A stretch of DNA of 64,000 nt from Oscillospiraceae bacterium (GTDB lineage Bacteria; Bacillota; Clostridia; Oscillospirales; Acutalibacteraceae): positions 372,001 to 436,000 of the forward strand of contig SVOY01000001.1 in assembly GCA_015066105.1 (NCBI GenBank). The letters are read 5' to 3'. The notes beneath the pieces are model-generated. The model did not search any database and was not told where the DNA came from. It worked only from the letters and a program-made list of their open reading frames with translations. This document shows positions 1 to 8,400 of this stretch, one piece after another; the first letter of the stretch is position 1; each line of letters begins with the position of its first letter. The position numbers and the translations under genes were made by a program.

Positions 1-603
1 TTTTTTATCATTTAAGTTTTTATTAATATACTTTTCAAGAATAAGCTGTTCACTTACAGACAACACATCCAATTTCGTTGCTTTATTCTTGGTTGGTTTG
101 CTTATTTCACCAATAATTAAATTACAAAAACCTTCCTGTGCCGCAAATTTTAAACTTGAATTCAAAATAAAGGAAATAGTTTTGACATAACTCGATGACA
201 ATCCACCTTTACCGTCAAGTCTGCCGTTTTCCGTCTTTTTATATAAGAATTTATTTATATAAACAGCAGTTATGCTTTTGATTTTCACCGAACCTATATC
301 AGGTATAATGTGTGTATCAATAAGCCTTTTATATTTGGAACAGGTTTGCTCCCGTAGGTTTAAACGATTATTATCTAACCATAAATAAAGCACTTCGCGT
401 AAAGAGATATCGCTATCTTTTTCAGGAAGTGCGTTTGTTATTATTGCTTGTTTTTTCTCTATAAGTTTTCTTTTTACATCCAAATATGATTTTGAATACA
501 CAGAACCATATTTCGCTTTACCTGTTAAATCATACTCTTTGATATATCTACCCTCCCATCTTCCATCCTTTCTTTTATGAATGTTCTCACCGCGTCTGGA
601 CAT
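1..603 (-). CDS. Tyrosine recombinase / phage-type integrase, C-terminus cut by window edge
   Basis: Reading the minus strand from ATG at 603 gives an uninterrupted frame of 201 codons that runs off the left edge. The N-terminus (MSRRGENIHKRKDGRWEGRY) is typical of the arm-binding domain of Tn916/ICE and phage integrases. It is followed by a SAM-like core-binding domain (around residues 60-170, including LREVLYLWLDNN and a helix beginning TCSKYKRLIDTHI). The catalytic domain with R..H-R-Y should lie outside the window. An AGGAGG sits 9 nt before the start. Enzymes of this family carry out site-specific insertion and excision of mobile elements. Its place beside an AT-rich accessory locus suggests that the locus, or the segment to the left, is or was an integrative element. 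Which side the element occupies cannot be decided here. Confidence 0.88.
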   Translation of the reverse strand, partial: MSRRGENIHKRKDGRWEGRYIKEYDLTGKAKYGSVYSKSYLDVKRKLIEKKQAIITNALPEKDSDISLREVLYLWLDNNRLNLREQTCSKYKRLIDTHIIPDIGSVKIKSITAVYINKFLYKKTENGRLDGKGGLSSSYVKTISFILNSSLKFAAQEGFCNLIIGEISKPTKNKATKLDVLSVSEQLILEKYINKNLNDKK

Positions 604-617
604 ATTTATTTTCCTCC

Positions 618-641
618 TTTTGACCATTATTTTGACCATTA
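618..641. repeat. Two perfect 12-bp direct repeats upstream of the integrase
   Basis: The 12-mer TTTTGACCATTA occurs twice head to tail at 618-629 and 630-641. It lies immediately upstream of the integrase ribosome binding site, and a minus-strand TATAAT (638-643) overlaps its right edge. It could be an operator, an integrase arm-type site or part of an att core. The sequence alone does not decide between these. Confidence 0.6.
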
Positions 642-740
642 TAAAATTCGAGTACATATAGGATAATACAAAAAAACTTAAAACTTTTTATCATTAATAT
701 ACAAATTTAAACATATACCGATTTTTTACTCTCATTTTAC

Positions 741-769
741 TTGACTTAATTAAATAAAAAGTTTATCAT
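741..769 (+). promoter_or_regulatory. SigA-type promoter for the FHA-PP2C-kinase operon
   Basis: TTGACT (741-746) and TATCAT (764-769) are separated by exactly 17 nt. They lie about 80 nt upstream of the TTG start at 852. No terminator-like hairpin lies between the promoter and the gene, so this is the best candidate for transcription of the operon beginning at 852. Confidence 0.75.
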
Positions 770-851
770 AAAGTGGTATATTTATATCTTAGAATTTGAT
801 GTTCTACGAAAGTATTTTAGTTTTGTATGTAGATATAAGCGAGGGATAGAT

Positions 852-1973
852 TTGAAAATTAAAGCTAAAGCAAAGGACCAACGCCTGATAGTTAAAGTCA
901 AATTTTCATCTAAAGAAAAATTTGACGAAAAACTTGTTGAAGCTTTTTCAAGAGTATATATGCGTGGCTTTTTGAAACCCACGATATTAAAGAAAAATCT
1001 TATCGAATATAGCGGTCCGACAGGCATCAGTCTTTCAGAGAGATTAAAAACAGCTATTTCAGCATATGATTTCTTTTTTTTGGTTGAGCAAATAGTTGTT
1101 TCTGTTGAAAAGTTAAAAAGGAACAAATTTAGTTTGAATCATATTATCTTGGATATGCAGAATTCATACATAAATTCAGTAACCAAAGAATTACAGTTAA
1201 TATATCTTCCGTTAATAGACAAAACAGACGATGTGGATTTTTGTGAATTCATAGAGAAGATTATATATTCAGTAATACCTGCTTCGGACAAAGATACGGA
1301 TCAAATATCCAAATTTACATACTTCTTGAAGTCACTCAAAAGATTTGACGGTGATGCGATAGAAAAGTACATTGCCAAAATAGACAGAAGTATCGTGAAT
1401 ACAATCAGAAAAAGCAATGTAGGACAAAGCGGTTTTATAACCAATAAAAAGAAAGATTATTATGATCATTATGACAATGATGACGATGCAACCGATAAGC
1501 TCGATGAAGATGAAGCTACAGGGTTGTTGGATGATGAAGATGAGGCAACAGGATTATTAAATGATGATAATGATGAAACAGGCTACTTAGAAGATGAAGA
1601 GACCGGATTGCTTGTTAATGATGAATCAGGTTATTCAGACGGTAGTGATGAAACTGCGCTTCTTGTAGAGAATGATGTTCATTATCCTTCCTTACTTCGG
1701 ATATTGACTGATGAAATTATTAGTATAAATAAACCAGTATTCAGAATAGGTAAAGAAAACAGTTATGTTGACTACTTTGTAAAGAATAACAATGCTGTAA
1801 GCCGAAGCCATGCTGATATTATTACAAGAGGAAACAACTATTTTGTTGTTGACTTAAACTCAAAAAATCACACATACATCAATAATCAGATGTTACTTGT
1901 AAAATGTGAGACTCAGATTTTTGACGGTGATATTTTGAAATTAGCTAACGAAGAGTTTATTTTTAAAGCATAA
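852..1973 (+). CDS. FHA-domain protein with acidic ETGLL repeat linker
   Basis: A 373-aa protein starting at TTG 852, with GAGGG 6-7 nt upstream. Residues 1-200 form an N-terminal domain related in position and style to that of the protein at 14446 (probably the DUF6382-type domain often joined to FHA domains; assigned from memory). Residues about 205-275 are a very acidic linker with six units roughly 10 residues apart: EATGLL twice, ETGYL, ETGLL, ESGYS and ETALL. Residues about 290-373 are an FHA domain with RIGKE, the SRSHA phosphate-binding motif and N-SKNHTYIN. FHA domains bind phosphothreonine, commonly with selectivity at +3, and T-G-L-L places Leu at +3. The linker could therefore be phosphorylated by the kinase at 2771 and read by FHA domains in cis or trans, as known for the ETTSVF motif of mycobacterial GarA. 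First gene of the operon, 23 nt before the phosphatase. Confidence 0.85.
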   Translation: MKIKAKAKDQRLIVKVKFSSKEKFDEKLVEAFSRVYMRGFLKPTILKKNLIEYSGPTGISLSERLKTAISAYDFFFLVEQIVVSVEKLKRNKFSLNHIILDMQNSYINSVTKELQLIYLPLIDKTDDVDFCEFIEKIIYSVIPASDKDTDQISKFTYFLKSLKRFDGDAIEKYIAKIDRSIVNTIRKSNVGQSGFITNKKKDYYDHYDNDDDATDKLDEDEATGLLDDEDEATGLLNDDNDETGYLEDEETGLLVNDESGYSDGSDETALLVENDVHYPSLLRILTDEIISINKPVFRIGKENSYVDYFVKNNNAVSRSHADIITRGNNYFVVDLNSKNHTYINNQMLLVKCETQIFDGDILKLANEEFIFKA

Positions 1974-1996
1974 ATGTTTATTGGGGAGGAGAGAAT

Positions 1997-2758
1997 ATGC
2001 GTTTTATTGCTACAGCTGATACAGACATAGGTATTTCTAAAAATACTAATCAGGACAGTTTACTTGTAAAGCATGCAAAAACTGATATAGGCGAAGTCCT
2101 TATGGCTATAGTTTGTGATGGTATGGGAGGCCTTTCTAAAGGTGAATTAGCAAGTGCAACTGTTATAAGAGCATTTTCTGAGTGGTTTGATAATGAATTA
2201 CCTTTCGAGCTTGAAAATACGGATATGCAGATAATCGGCTCAAAATGGTCGCTTATGTTAAAGGATCTCAATGTAAAAATATCTGAATACGGTGATGAGA
2301 TAGGTTCAAGTCTCGGAACTACATTTTCAGGAATTCTTTTTGTTGAAGATAAATATGTTCTTGTGCATGTTGGTGACTCTAGAATATATCATATAGGATC
2401 TTCATTAAATCAACTTACAACAGATCAGACTTTTGTTGCCCGTGAAATAAGCAGGGGAAATATGACTCCTGAACAGGCAAAAACTGACAAAAGAAGAAAC
2501 TTGTTGCTTCAGTGCGTGGGTGCCTCAAAAGTAGTTGAGCCGCAGATAATCTGCGGTAATACGGATAAGGGTGCTTATATGCTTTGTTCGGACGGATTCC
2601 GCCACGAAATATCAGAGGCAGAGATATACGAGTCACTTAATCCTGTTAATCTGATGAATAAAGAAGCGATGCACAGCAACGTTAAATATCTTATTGAGCA
2701 GAACAAACAGCGTCATGAAAGAGATAACATCTCCGTGATACTTGTAAAAGTAGTTTGA
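1997..2758 (+). CDS. PP2C-family Ser/Thr protein phosphatase
   Basis: A 253-aa protein of the usual length for bacterial Stp/PrpC phosphatases. PP2C motifs are in order: a first motif ending in NQDSLL, CDGMGG at about 36-41 (metal-binding Asp), SSLGTTFSG, a block around HVGDSRIYHI with the downstream TTDQTFV, and MLCSDGFRHEI plus RDNISVILV at the C-terminus. It should remove phosphate from Ser/Thr in a Mn2+/Mg2+-dependent reaction in the cytoplasm; no membrane segment is seen. The ATG at 1997 has a strong GGGGAGGAGA site. Its gene sits between an FHA protein and a Ser/Thr kinase, 12 nt before the kinase start. The obvious role is to reverse phosphorylation by that kinase, including of the ETGLL motifs. 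The general function is clear; the substrates are inferred. Confidence 0.95.
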   Translation: MRFIATADTDIGISKNTNQDSLLVKHAKTDIGEVLMAIVCDGMGGLSKGELASATVIRAFSEWFDNELPFELENTDMQIIGSKWSLMLKDLNVKISEYGDEIGSSLGTTFSGILFVEDKYVLVHVGDSRIYHIGSSLNQLTTDQTFVAREISRGNMTPEQAKTDKRRNLLLQCVGASKVVEPQIICGNTDKGAYMLCSDGFRHEISEAEIYESLNPVNLMNKEAMHSNVKYLIEQNKQRHERDNISVILVKVV

Positions 2759-2770
2759 GGAGGTAATTAA

Positions 2771-4459
2771 ATGACAAATATCGGAACCGTAATAGACGGA
2801 AAATACGAAATACTTAAAGAAATAGGCAGAGGTGGTATGTCTGTTGTATATCTTGCAATGGACAAGCACCTTAACAAGCAGTGGGCAGTTAAGGAAATCA
2901 GAAAAAGAGGCAACGGTAAAAATGATGAGATAGTTGTAAACAGTCTTCTTGCTGAAGCTAACATGATGAAAAAGCTTGACCATCCTTCTTTACCGAGAAT
3001 TGTTGATATTATTGATAACGGCGTAACAATATATGTTGTTATGGACTATATCGAAGGTGAATCACTTGATAAGATTTTAAATGAACACGGTGTTCAGCCT
3101 GAAGAATTAGTAATTGCGTGGGCCAAGCAGCTTTGCGATGCACTTTCTTATCTTCATTCACAAAAGCCGCCGATTATCTATAGAGATATGAAGCCGGCAA
3201 ACGTAATGCTTAAGCCAGAAGGAAACATCAAAATTATTGATTTTGGTATAGCAAGAGAGTACAAAGAACAAAACTTAGCTGATACTACAGTGCTTGGTAC
3301 AAAAGGTTTTGCACCACCGGAGCAGTATAGCGGTCAGACTGATGCAAGATCTGATATATATGCTTTGGGCATGACTATGCACAATCTGTTGACTGGTGTT
3401 GATCCTCGAAACAGTGAAGCATATGTGCCTGTAAGACAGTGGAATCCCGAGCTTTCAGAAGGTATTGAGTTAATTATTGATAAATGTGTTCAGCCGGCTG
3501 CTGAGAACAGATATCAGACCTGTGCGGATTTGCTTTATGATCTGGAGCATCCTACTCTTATAACTAAGGGATTTAAAAGGATACAGAAAAGGAAATTAAT
3601 GTCATTTATTGTTTCTGCTTCTCTTGCAGTAGTGATGCTGATATTAGGCTTTGTGTTCAATGGTTGGTCTGTTGCAGTTAATAACAACGAGTATGATAAC
3701 TTGGTTTCCGTTATGGCTTCAACATCCTACAATGAAAAAATAGAAAGCTATAAAAAAGCTGTTTCAATTTATCCCTATGATACAAGAGCTTACATAAAGC
3801 TACTTGAAGCTTATGAAAACGAAGGAAAGTTCAGTAAAGCTGAAAACGACCAGTTCCTTGCTCTTTATAATGCAAATAAGGAAGGCTTTGACAATGCTTC
3901 TCTTGAGATTGCAGAGCTTAATTACAAAATCGGTATGATGTATTTTAATTACTATACTGATGAAAAGGGAGGCAAGAGTTTTTCAAACCGTGTGCAGAAG
4001 GCGTTTCCTTTCTTTACTGCAAACTTCGAAAATGCTGAGATTTCAGTTGAGTTTACACAGAAGAGCTTATCTGATTGTTACTATCAGATTTGTTCATTCT
4101 ATAAAAAGTATATTTTAAATTCAGCCACAGTTGAAGAAGCTTCGCAAGAGGATTATGAAAGCTTGTTTGAAATAATTAAAAGTGCACTTGAAACAGTAAA
4201 AAATGAAAGCCAGTATGATCAGCTTACACTTTATAACGGTGTGTTTATGTTGATATATGATCAGCGTGCAAGTATGGCTTCTGTAAATATGGATAAAGAA
4301 GAAATTCTCACATTGCTTGAAACTGTATATCAAAGCGCAAAATCTCTCAGTGTTCAGAAGGAGCAATCGAAAAAATTGCAGGATGAAGTGCTGGTTAATT
4401 ATGAACAGTACAAAGAAGCAATTGAGAGAATCTATACCAATAAGGAAGAGAGGAACTGA
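2771..4459 (+). CDS. Membrane Ser/Thr protein kinase with extracytoplasmic helical domain
   Basis: A 562-aa protein. The kinase domain spans about 10-262 with all key residues: glycine loop GRGGMSVV (19-26), Lys41 in AVK, Glu62 in the C-helix, YRDMKPAN (137-144; catalytic Asp139), DFG at 157-159, an activation segment rich in Thr (DTTVLGT, 171-177) and PPE at 182-184. One membrane segment lies at about 277-299. The outer 260 residues are predicted helical and TPR-like rather than PASTA repeats, so this is not a PrkC/Stk1-type peptidoglycan sensor. Kinase-TM-helical outer domain is also the layout of EssB/YukC, the pseudokinase subunit of Firmicutes type VII secretion, which has no separate gene recognised here. 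Start ATG 2771 follows GAGGAGG. Co-transcribed with the PP2C phosphatase. The EssB parallel is inference. Confidence 0.93.
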   Translation: MTNIGTVIDGKYEILKEIGRGGMSVVYLAMDKHLNKQWAVKEIRKRGNGKNDEIVVNSLLAEANMMKKLDHPSLPRIVDIIDNGVTIYVVMDYIEGESLDKILNEHGVQPEELVIAWAKQLCDALSYLHSQKPPIIYRDMKPANVMLKPEGNIKIIDFGIAREYKEQNLADTTVLGTKGFAPPEQYSGQTDARSDIYALGMTMHNLLTGVDPRNSEAYVPVRQWNPELSEGIELIIDKCVQPAAENRYQTCADLLYDLEHPTLITKGFKRIQKRKLMSFIVSASLAVVMLILGFVFNGWSVAVNNNEYDNLVSVMASTSYNEKIESYKKAVSIYPYDTRAYIKLLEAYENEGKFSKAENDQFLALYNANKEGFDNASLEIAELNYKIGMMYFNYYTDEKGGKSFSNRVQKAFPFFTANFENAEISVEFTQKSLSDCYYQICSFYKKYILNSATVEEASQEDYESLFEIIKSALETVKNESQYDQLTLYNGVFMLIYDQRASMASVNMDKEEILTLLETVYQSAKSLSVQKEQSKKLQDEVLVNYEQYKEAIERIYTNKEERN

Positions 4460-4461
4460 TT

Positions 4462-4995
4462 ATGGCAGAAGTATTATCTATAATTTCGTTAGTCTCTTTC
4501 ATTATTGCAGGTATAAGTTTTGCTTTAGCTGTTACATTCTTCTTTGTGTTTAAGATACCGAATGTTATCGGTGACTTGTCCGGTAGAAACGCTCAAAGGT
4601 CAATTGCTCAATTAAGAGCAATTAATGAAAAATCAGGCTCAAAAGCTTATAAGACAAGTGAAACAAATGCAAAACGCGGAAAGCTGACCGGTACAATGGA
4701 AGAATCAGGTAAGCTTAAAAAGAAAAACAAAAAGAGCGGAGAACTCAAGAAAAAGTCTTCAACAGACGAGGAAAGACCTGAGACAGGTTTGCTTGAGTCT
4801 AATGTTGTTGAGAAAAGTGATGTTCAACAGACAGAGCTTCTCGACACTAACGATGAAACCGGATTGTTAGGTGATCCGAACGAAACCGAAACACTAGAGC
4901 TTGCATCTAATAAAGCAAAGCCTCGTATCGGCGGTAAAAAACTTGAAATGATTGAGGATATTATGCTTATTCACACCGAAGAGGTGATTGAATAA
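4462..4995 (+). CDS. Single-pass membrane protein with ETGLL phospho-motif tail
   Basis: A 177-aa protein beginning 2 nt after the kinase stop. One N-terminal membrane helix (about 5-30) is followed by a long charged, Lys-rich cytoplasmic tail with repeated SGKL/SGEL-type segments. The tail then carries four threonine motifs: ETGLL (107-111), QTELL (123-127), ETGLL (132-136) and ETETLEL (141-147). These match the repeats in the FHA protein at 852, yet this protein has no FHA domain. The simplest reading is a membrane-anchored docking platform that, once phosphorylated by the neighbouring kinase, recruits FHA proteins or the FHA-bearing EssC ATPase. No known family was recognised. Gene, membrane helix and motifs are seen directly; the docking role is inferred. 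Confidence 0.8.
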   Translation: MAEVLSIISLVSFIIAGISFALAVTFFFVFKIPNVIGDLSGRNAQRSIAQLRAINEKSGSKAYKTSETNAKRGKLTGTMEESGKLKKKNKKSGELKKKSSTDEERPETGLLESNVVEKSDVQQTELLDTNDETGLLGDPNETETLELASNKAKPRIGGKKLEMIEDIMLIHTEEVIE

Positions 4996-5489
4996 TGTTG
5001 AAGGGTTTAAAACTTTGGTTTTGCTTATCTTTAACTTTTGTATCTGTTCAGAGTATTTGTTTGTTGATTATTCCTCTTTTGGAGATTGGCAATGTATTAA
5101 ATGTCATTTTGGCTATTATATTTTGGATGAGTTTGGCGCTTTACATAGTTTCAGTCATACTTAGTTCTAAACAGCGTCAGAAAATAGAAAAAAGCAAATT
5201 CAAAGTTAAAAAGCTGAAGAAAAACCATTTCGGAATTTTGAAGTTTTTTCAAAACAAAGAAGCAGTCATTTTTGATGTACTGTTATTTATATCAACCGCA
5301 TTGATAATTGTTTCCCTGGTACTAAAAACAGAATCCGTGTGGTTGATTGCAGTAGGTTTATTTTTGTGGTTCATATCATTTAATTTGCATTGTTTATTCA
5401 ATGGTAAGAATTACATATATATAAAAGCTTATGAAATTTATAAAAAGGAGCATGGAAAAAATGAGCAAAAAAAATGTAAAAGTTGCTGA
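4995..5489 (+). CDS. Four-TM membrane protein of unknown function
   Basis: A 164-aa protein whose ATG overlaps the previous stop by one base (TAATG), which indicates translational coupling. Four hydrophobic segments are visible at about 5-27, 30-55, 90-112 and 115-137, with a basic loop (KQRQKIEKSKFKVKK) between helices 2 and 3. The C-terminus is Lys-rich and cytoplasmic. No family was recognised. Its coupling to the ETGLL membrane protein and its position before the giant surface protein suggest a membrane partner of the phospho-signalling or secretion machinery. Confidence 0.75.
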   Translation: MLKGLKLWFCLSLTFVSVQSICLLIIPLLEIGNVLNVILAIIFWMSLALYIVSVILSSKQRQKIEKSKFKVKKLKKNHFGILKFFQNKEAVIFDVLLFISTALIIVSLVLKTESVWLIAVGLFLWFISFNLHCLFNGKNYIYIKAYEIYKKEHGKNEQKKCKSC

Positions 5490-8400
5490 TAAATTTTTAG
5501 CAGTTTTCCTTACTGTTCTTATGCTTTTCAGTATGATGCCTGTATCCATTTTTGCAAATGCGGCAGCAGAAACTGATTACACAATTACAGTAAAAGACGA
5601 AGAAGCTAACTCAATCAGCGGAGCAACAGTTGATTTCATAATCAGCGTTGATGGTGAAATAGCAAGTGATGGCAGTGCAACTACCGACGAAAACGGTGCA
5701 GCAGTTATCGATTTGGCTGAATATGCTGACGAAAAGGCAGATGACAAGGCCATCACTATTGATTGCAATGTGACTAAAGACGGTTATGTTGCAAAAGAGA
5801 CAGAAATTACTGTTGAAGCACTTAACGGTAACACTGAGGTTACTCTTGAAGAGATCAAAGTTGAAACTGTAAATGTTTCTGTATCTAAAACAGGTAATGG
5901 TACAGTGAAAATCAACGGCGAAGAAAGTGTAGCTACCGTTGAGAAGGGTTCTGATGTTGAAATTAAGATTGAACCTGAAGATGGTGCATACATCAAGTCT
6001 CTTACCGTTAACGGCAAAGAAAAAACTGTTGCAGAGGGTGAAGGTTATACCGAAAGCGTTACTGCAAATGAAGATATTAGTATAGCTGTTACATTTTCAA
6101 CCAAGTACACAGTAAGTGTTAAGGGTGAAATTGAGCACGGAAAGATTACTCTTGACGGTAAAGATATTAAATCCTTAACAATTGATAAGGACGAAAAAGT
6201 TAAAATCACTGTTACTCCTGATAAGGGATATCAGATTGCAAGTGTTCTTCTTAATGATGCTGAGCAGCTTGAGGCTAATGCTGTAACTTTTGAAAAAGAA
6301 GTTTCTGCTGCAACAACCGTTGAAGTTAGCTTTGTAAAAGTTTACGAAGTTACTGTAACATACACAGACAATGGTATAGTTAAAACCGATTCCGATCCTG
6401 ATAACGAAGGCGGAGAGATATCCGTTGTTTCAGGTAAAGCTTCTATTTTTGAAATCGGTAAGAAATTCCAGATTATTGCTGTTCCTAATGAGAATTACCG
6501 TGTTTCAAAGGTAATTATCAATGATGATATACAAACTGTTGATGTAGAAGGTAAAGCTATTGGTGAAAACGAAGCGACTTATAAAAGTCAGAAATTAGAT
6601 GTTAATAAGAATTATTCAATTACTGTGACATTTGCACATAATGTATATAATGTTACCGTAAATGAGTCGGATAACGGTACAGTCATTTTGTCTTCAACTA
6701 GTGTAGAACATGGCGGAAAACTTGATATAAGCGTAACCCCTAAGAAGGGATATAATGTTAAGAGTTTAAACATTAATTCAGAAACGGTTAATCTTATTGG
6801 TCCTTCCGATGAAGGAGAATTTACTTATGAGATCGCTTCTGTTGAAGATAATATTGAATTAGTGTTTGAGTATGAATTAGTTCAGACAGCATTAAGCACA
6901 GAACTTAAATTTCACAGTGAAGATGCATTGAATTATATAGAAGCTACAAATACATATGTGTTTAAAAAAGGCGTTAAAGCAACTTTTGAAACAACAGGAC
7001 AGGGTATGTGGTTCTATGAAGATAGCGAATGTAATAAAAGAATCCATTATAATTGGCCGGTTGAAACCACAACTAAATCGTGGGGCTTTGAGTCAAACAT
7101 AACAATTGGTGGAATTGAAATTTGGAAAAATGGCAAACGTTTAAATGTTTCATTGTCAGCACCTATTAATATTGTTTTCGATGAAACCATGCCTACTGCT
7201 GATATTAAACCGAAAGAAAAAGCAGTTAGCAATGGTTATTATAATTCTGATGTACCGGTGAAAATTACTGTTAAAGACCCGGGTGATTATTCCGGTATAG
7301 GAACAGTTACATATAAAATTGAAGCTGTTGTAAATGGTGAAACAGTTACAGAAAAAGGCACTCTTTATTCTTACTCCGAAACTTCAGATATTCTTGGAGA
7401 ATTTGAAACTGAAGTTATAATTGATGCGAAAAAATTCAATAGCGCTGACGTTACTTTAACTGTAAATGTTGAAGACCGTGCCGGTAATAAATCCACTGAT
7501 CCTGCTGATGTAGAGAAATTCAAAATTAATTCAATTGCTCCTACTGTAACGGTCAGTGAAGTTAGTGAAGTCAGTGATGAAATTAATAGTGCTAAAGTTT
7601 GGATTGACGGTGAACTTAATGATGCACGTAAAGATAAACATTTTAAAGAAGCAGAAATTATTGTTAAAATCAACGATAGATCTGACACATTTGACGTAGT
7701 GTCTGCAAATAATGCAGTTACAATTTCTGCTAAAAAGGATATTGTTGATAAGAACCATAAAGATTATGGTAATACAGTTGATGTAGTAATCGACAATACT
7801 ACAGCCTTAAGTTTATGGACACCTGAAGAAGACGATCAGGGCAACATTATATATGATTCTAACGGTAACTGTAATTATGTAGCTACTTTAACGCTTACGG
7901 ATGATGCAAGATATGAGGTTTCTGTAGGCACATATAAAAATGGAGCTTCTTTATCTGATGCAGTTAATGCAAAGAGAACTTTTAATGTTGATAACAAGGC
8001 ACCGTCAGGTGTAATTTCAGCAGACGAAAGCTCATGGTCAGAGCTTCTTACAAGTCTGACATTTGGTTTATTTAAAAATGATAAAATAGAAGTTACAGCT
8101 ACTGCAGAGGACGAAATTTCCGATATTTATGAAATTGAATATTATAAGGATAACGGAAAGACTGTTCTCAGTGCTGTAAAGCTTGAAGAACTTTATAGTG
8201 ATGGCAGCTTTACAACTGAACCTTATACTGTAGGTGAGGATGAAGATGCTACTGACGAAAGATTTGTAGTTTATGCCCGTCTTGTTGATAAGGCAGGTAA
8301 TGTTGCTTACATAGGAACAAACGGAATAATTTATGATACAACTGAAAGCACAGTCTCTGAAATTGTGATGCCAGCATATCCCAGTAGCGAACATCAGATT

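Noticed and set aside
4462-5489. EssA or EsaA equivalents among the small membrane proteins
   Set aside because: Topology and sequence do not match: EsaA is a large multi-pass protein and EssA is a small single-pass protein with a different profile. ETGLL motifs and 4 TM are not features of these families.
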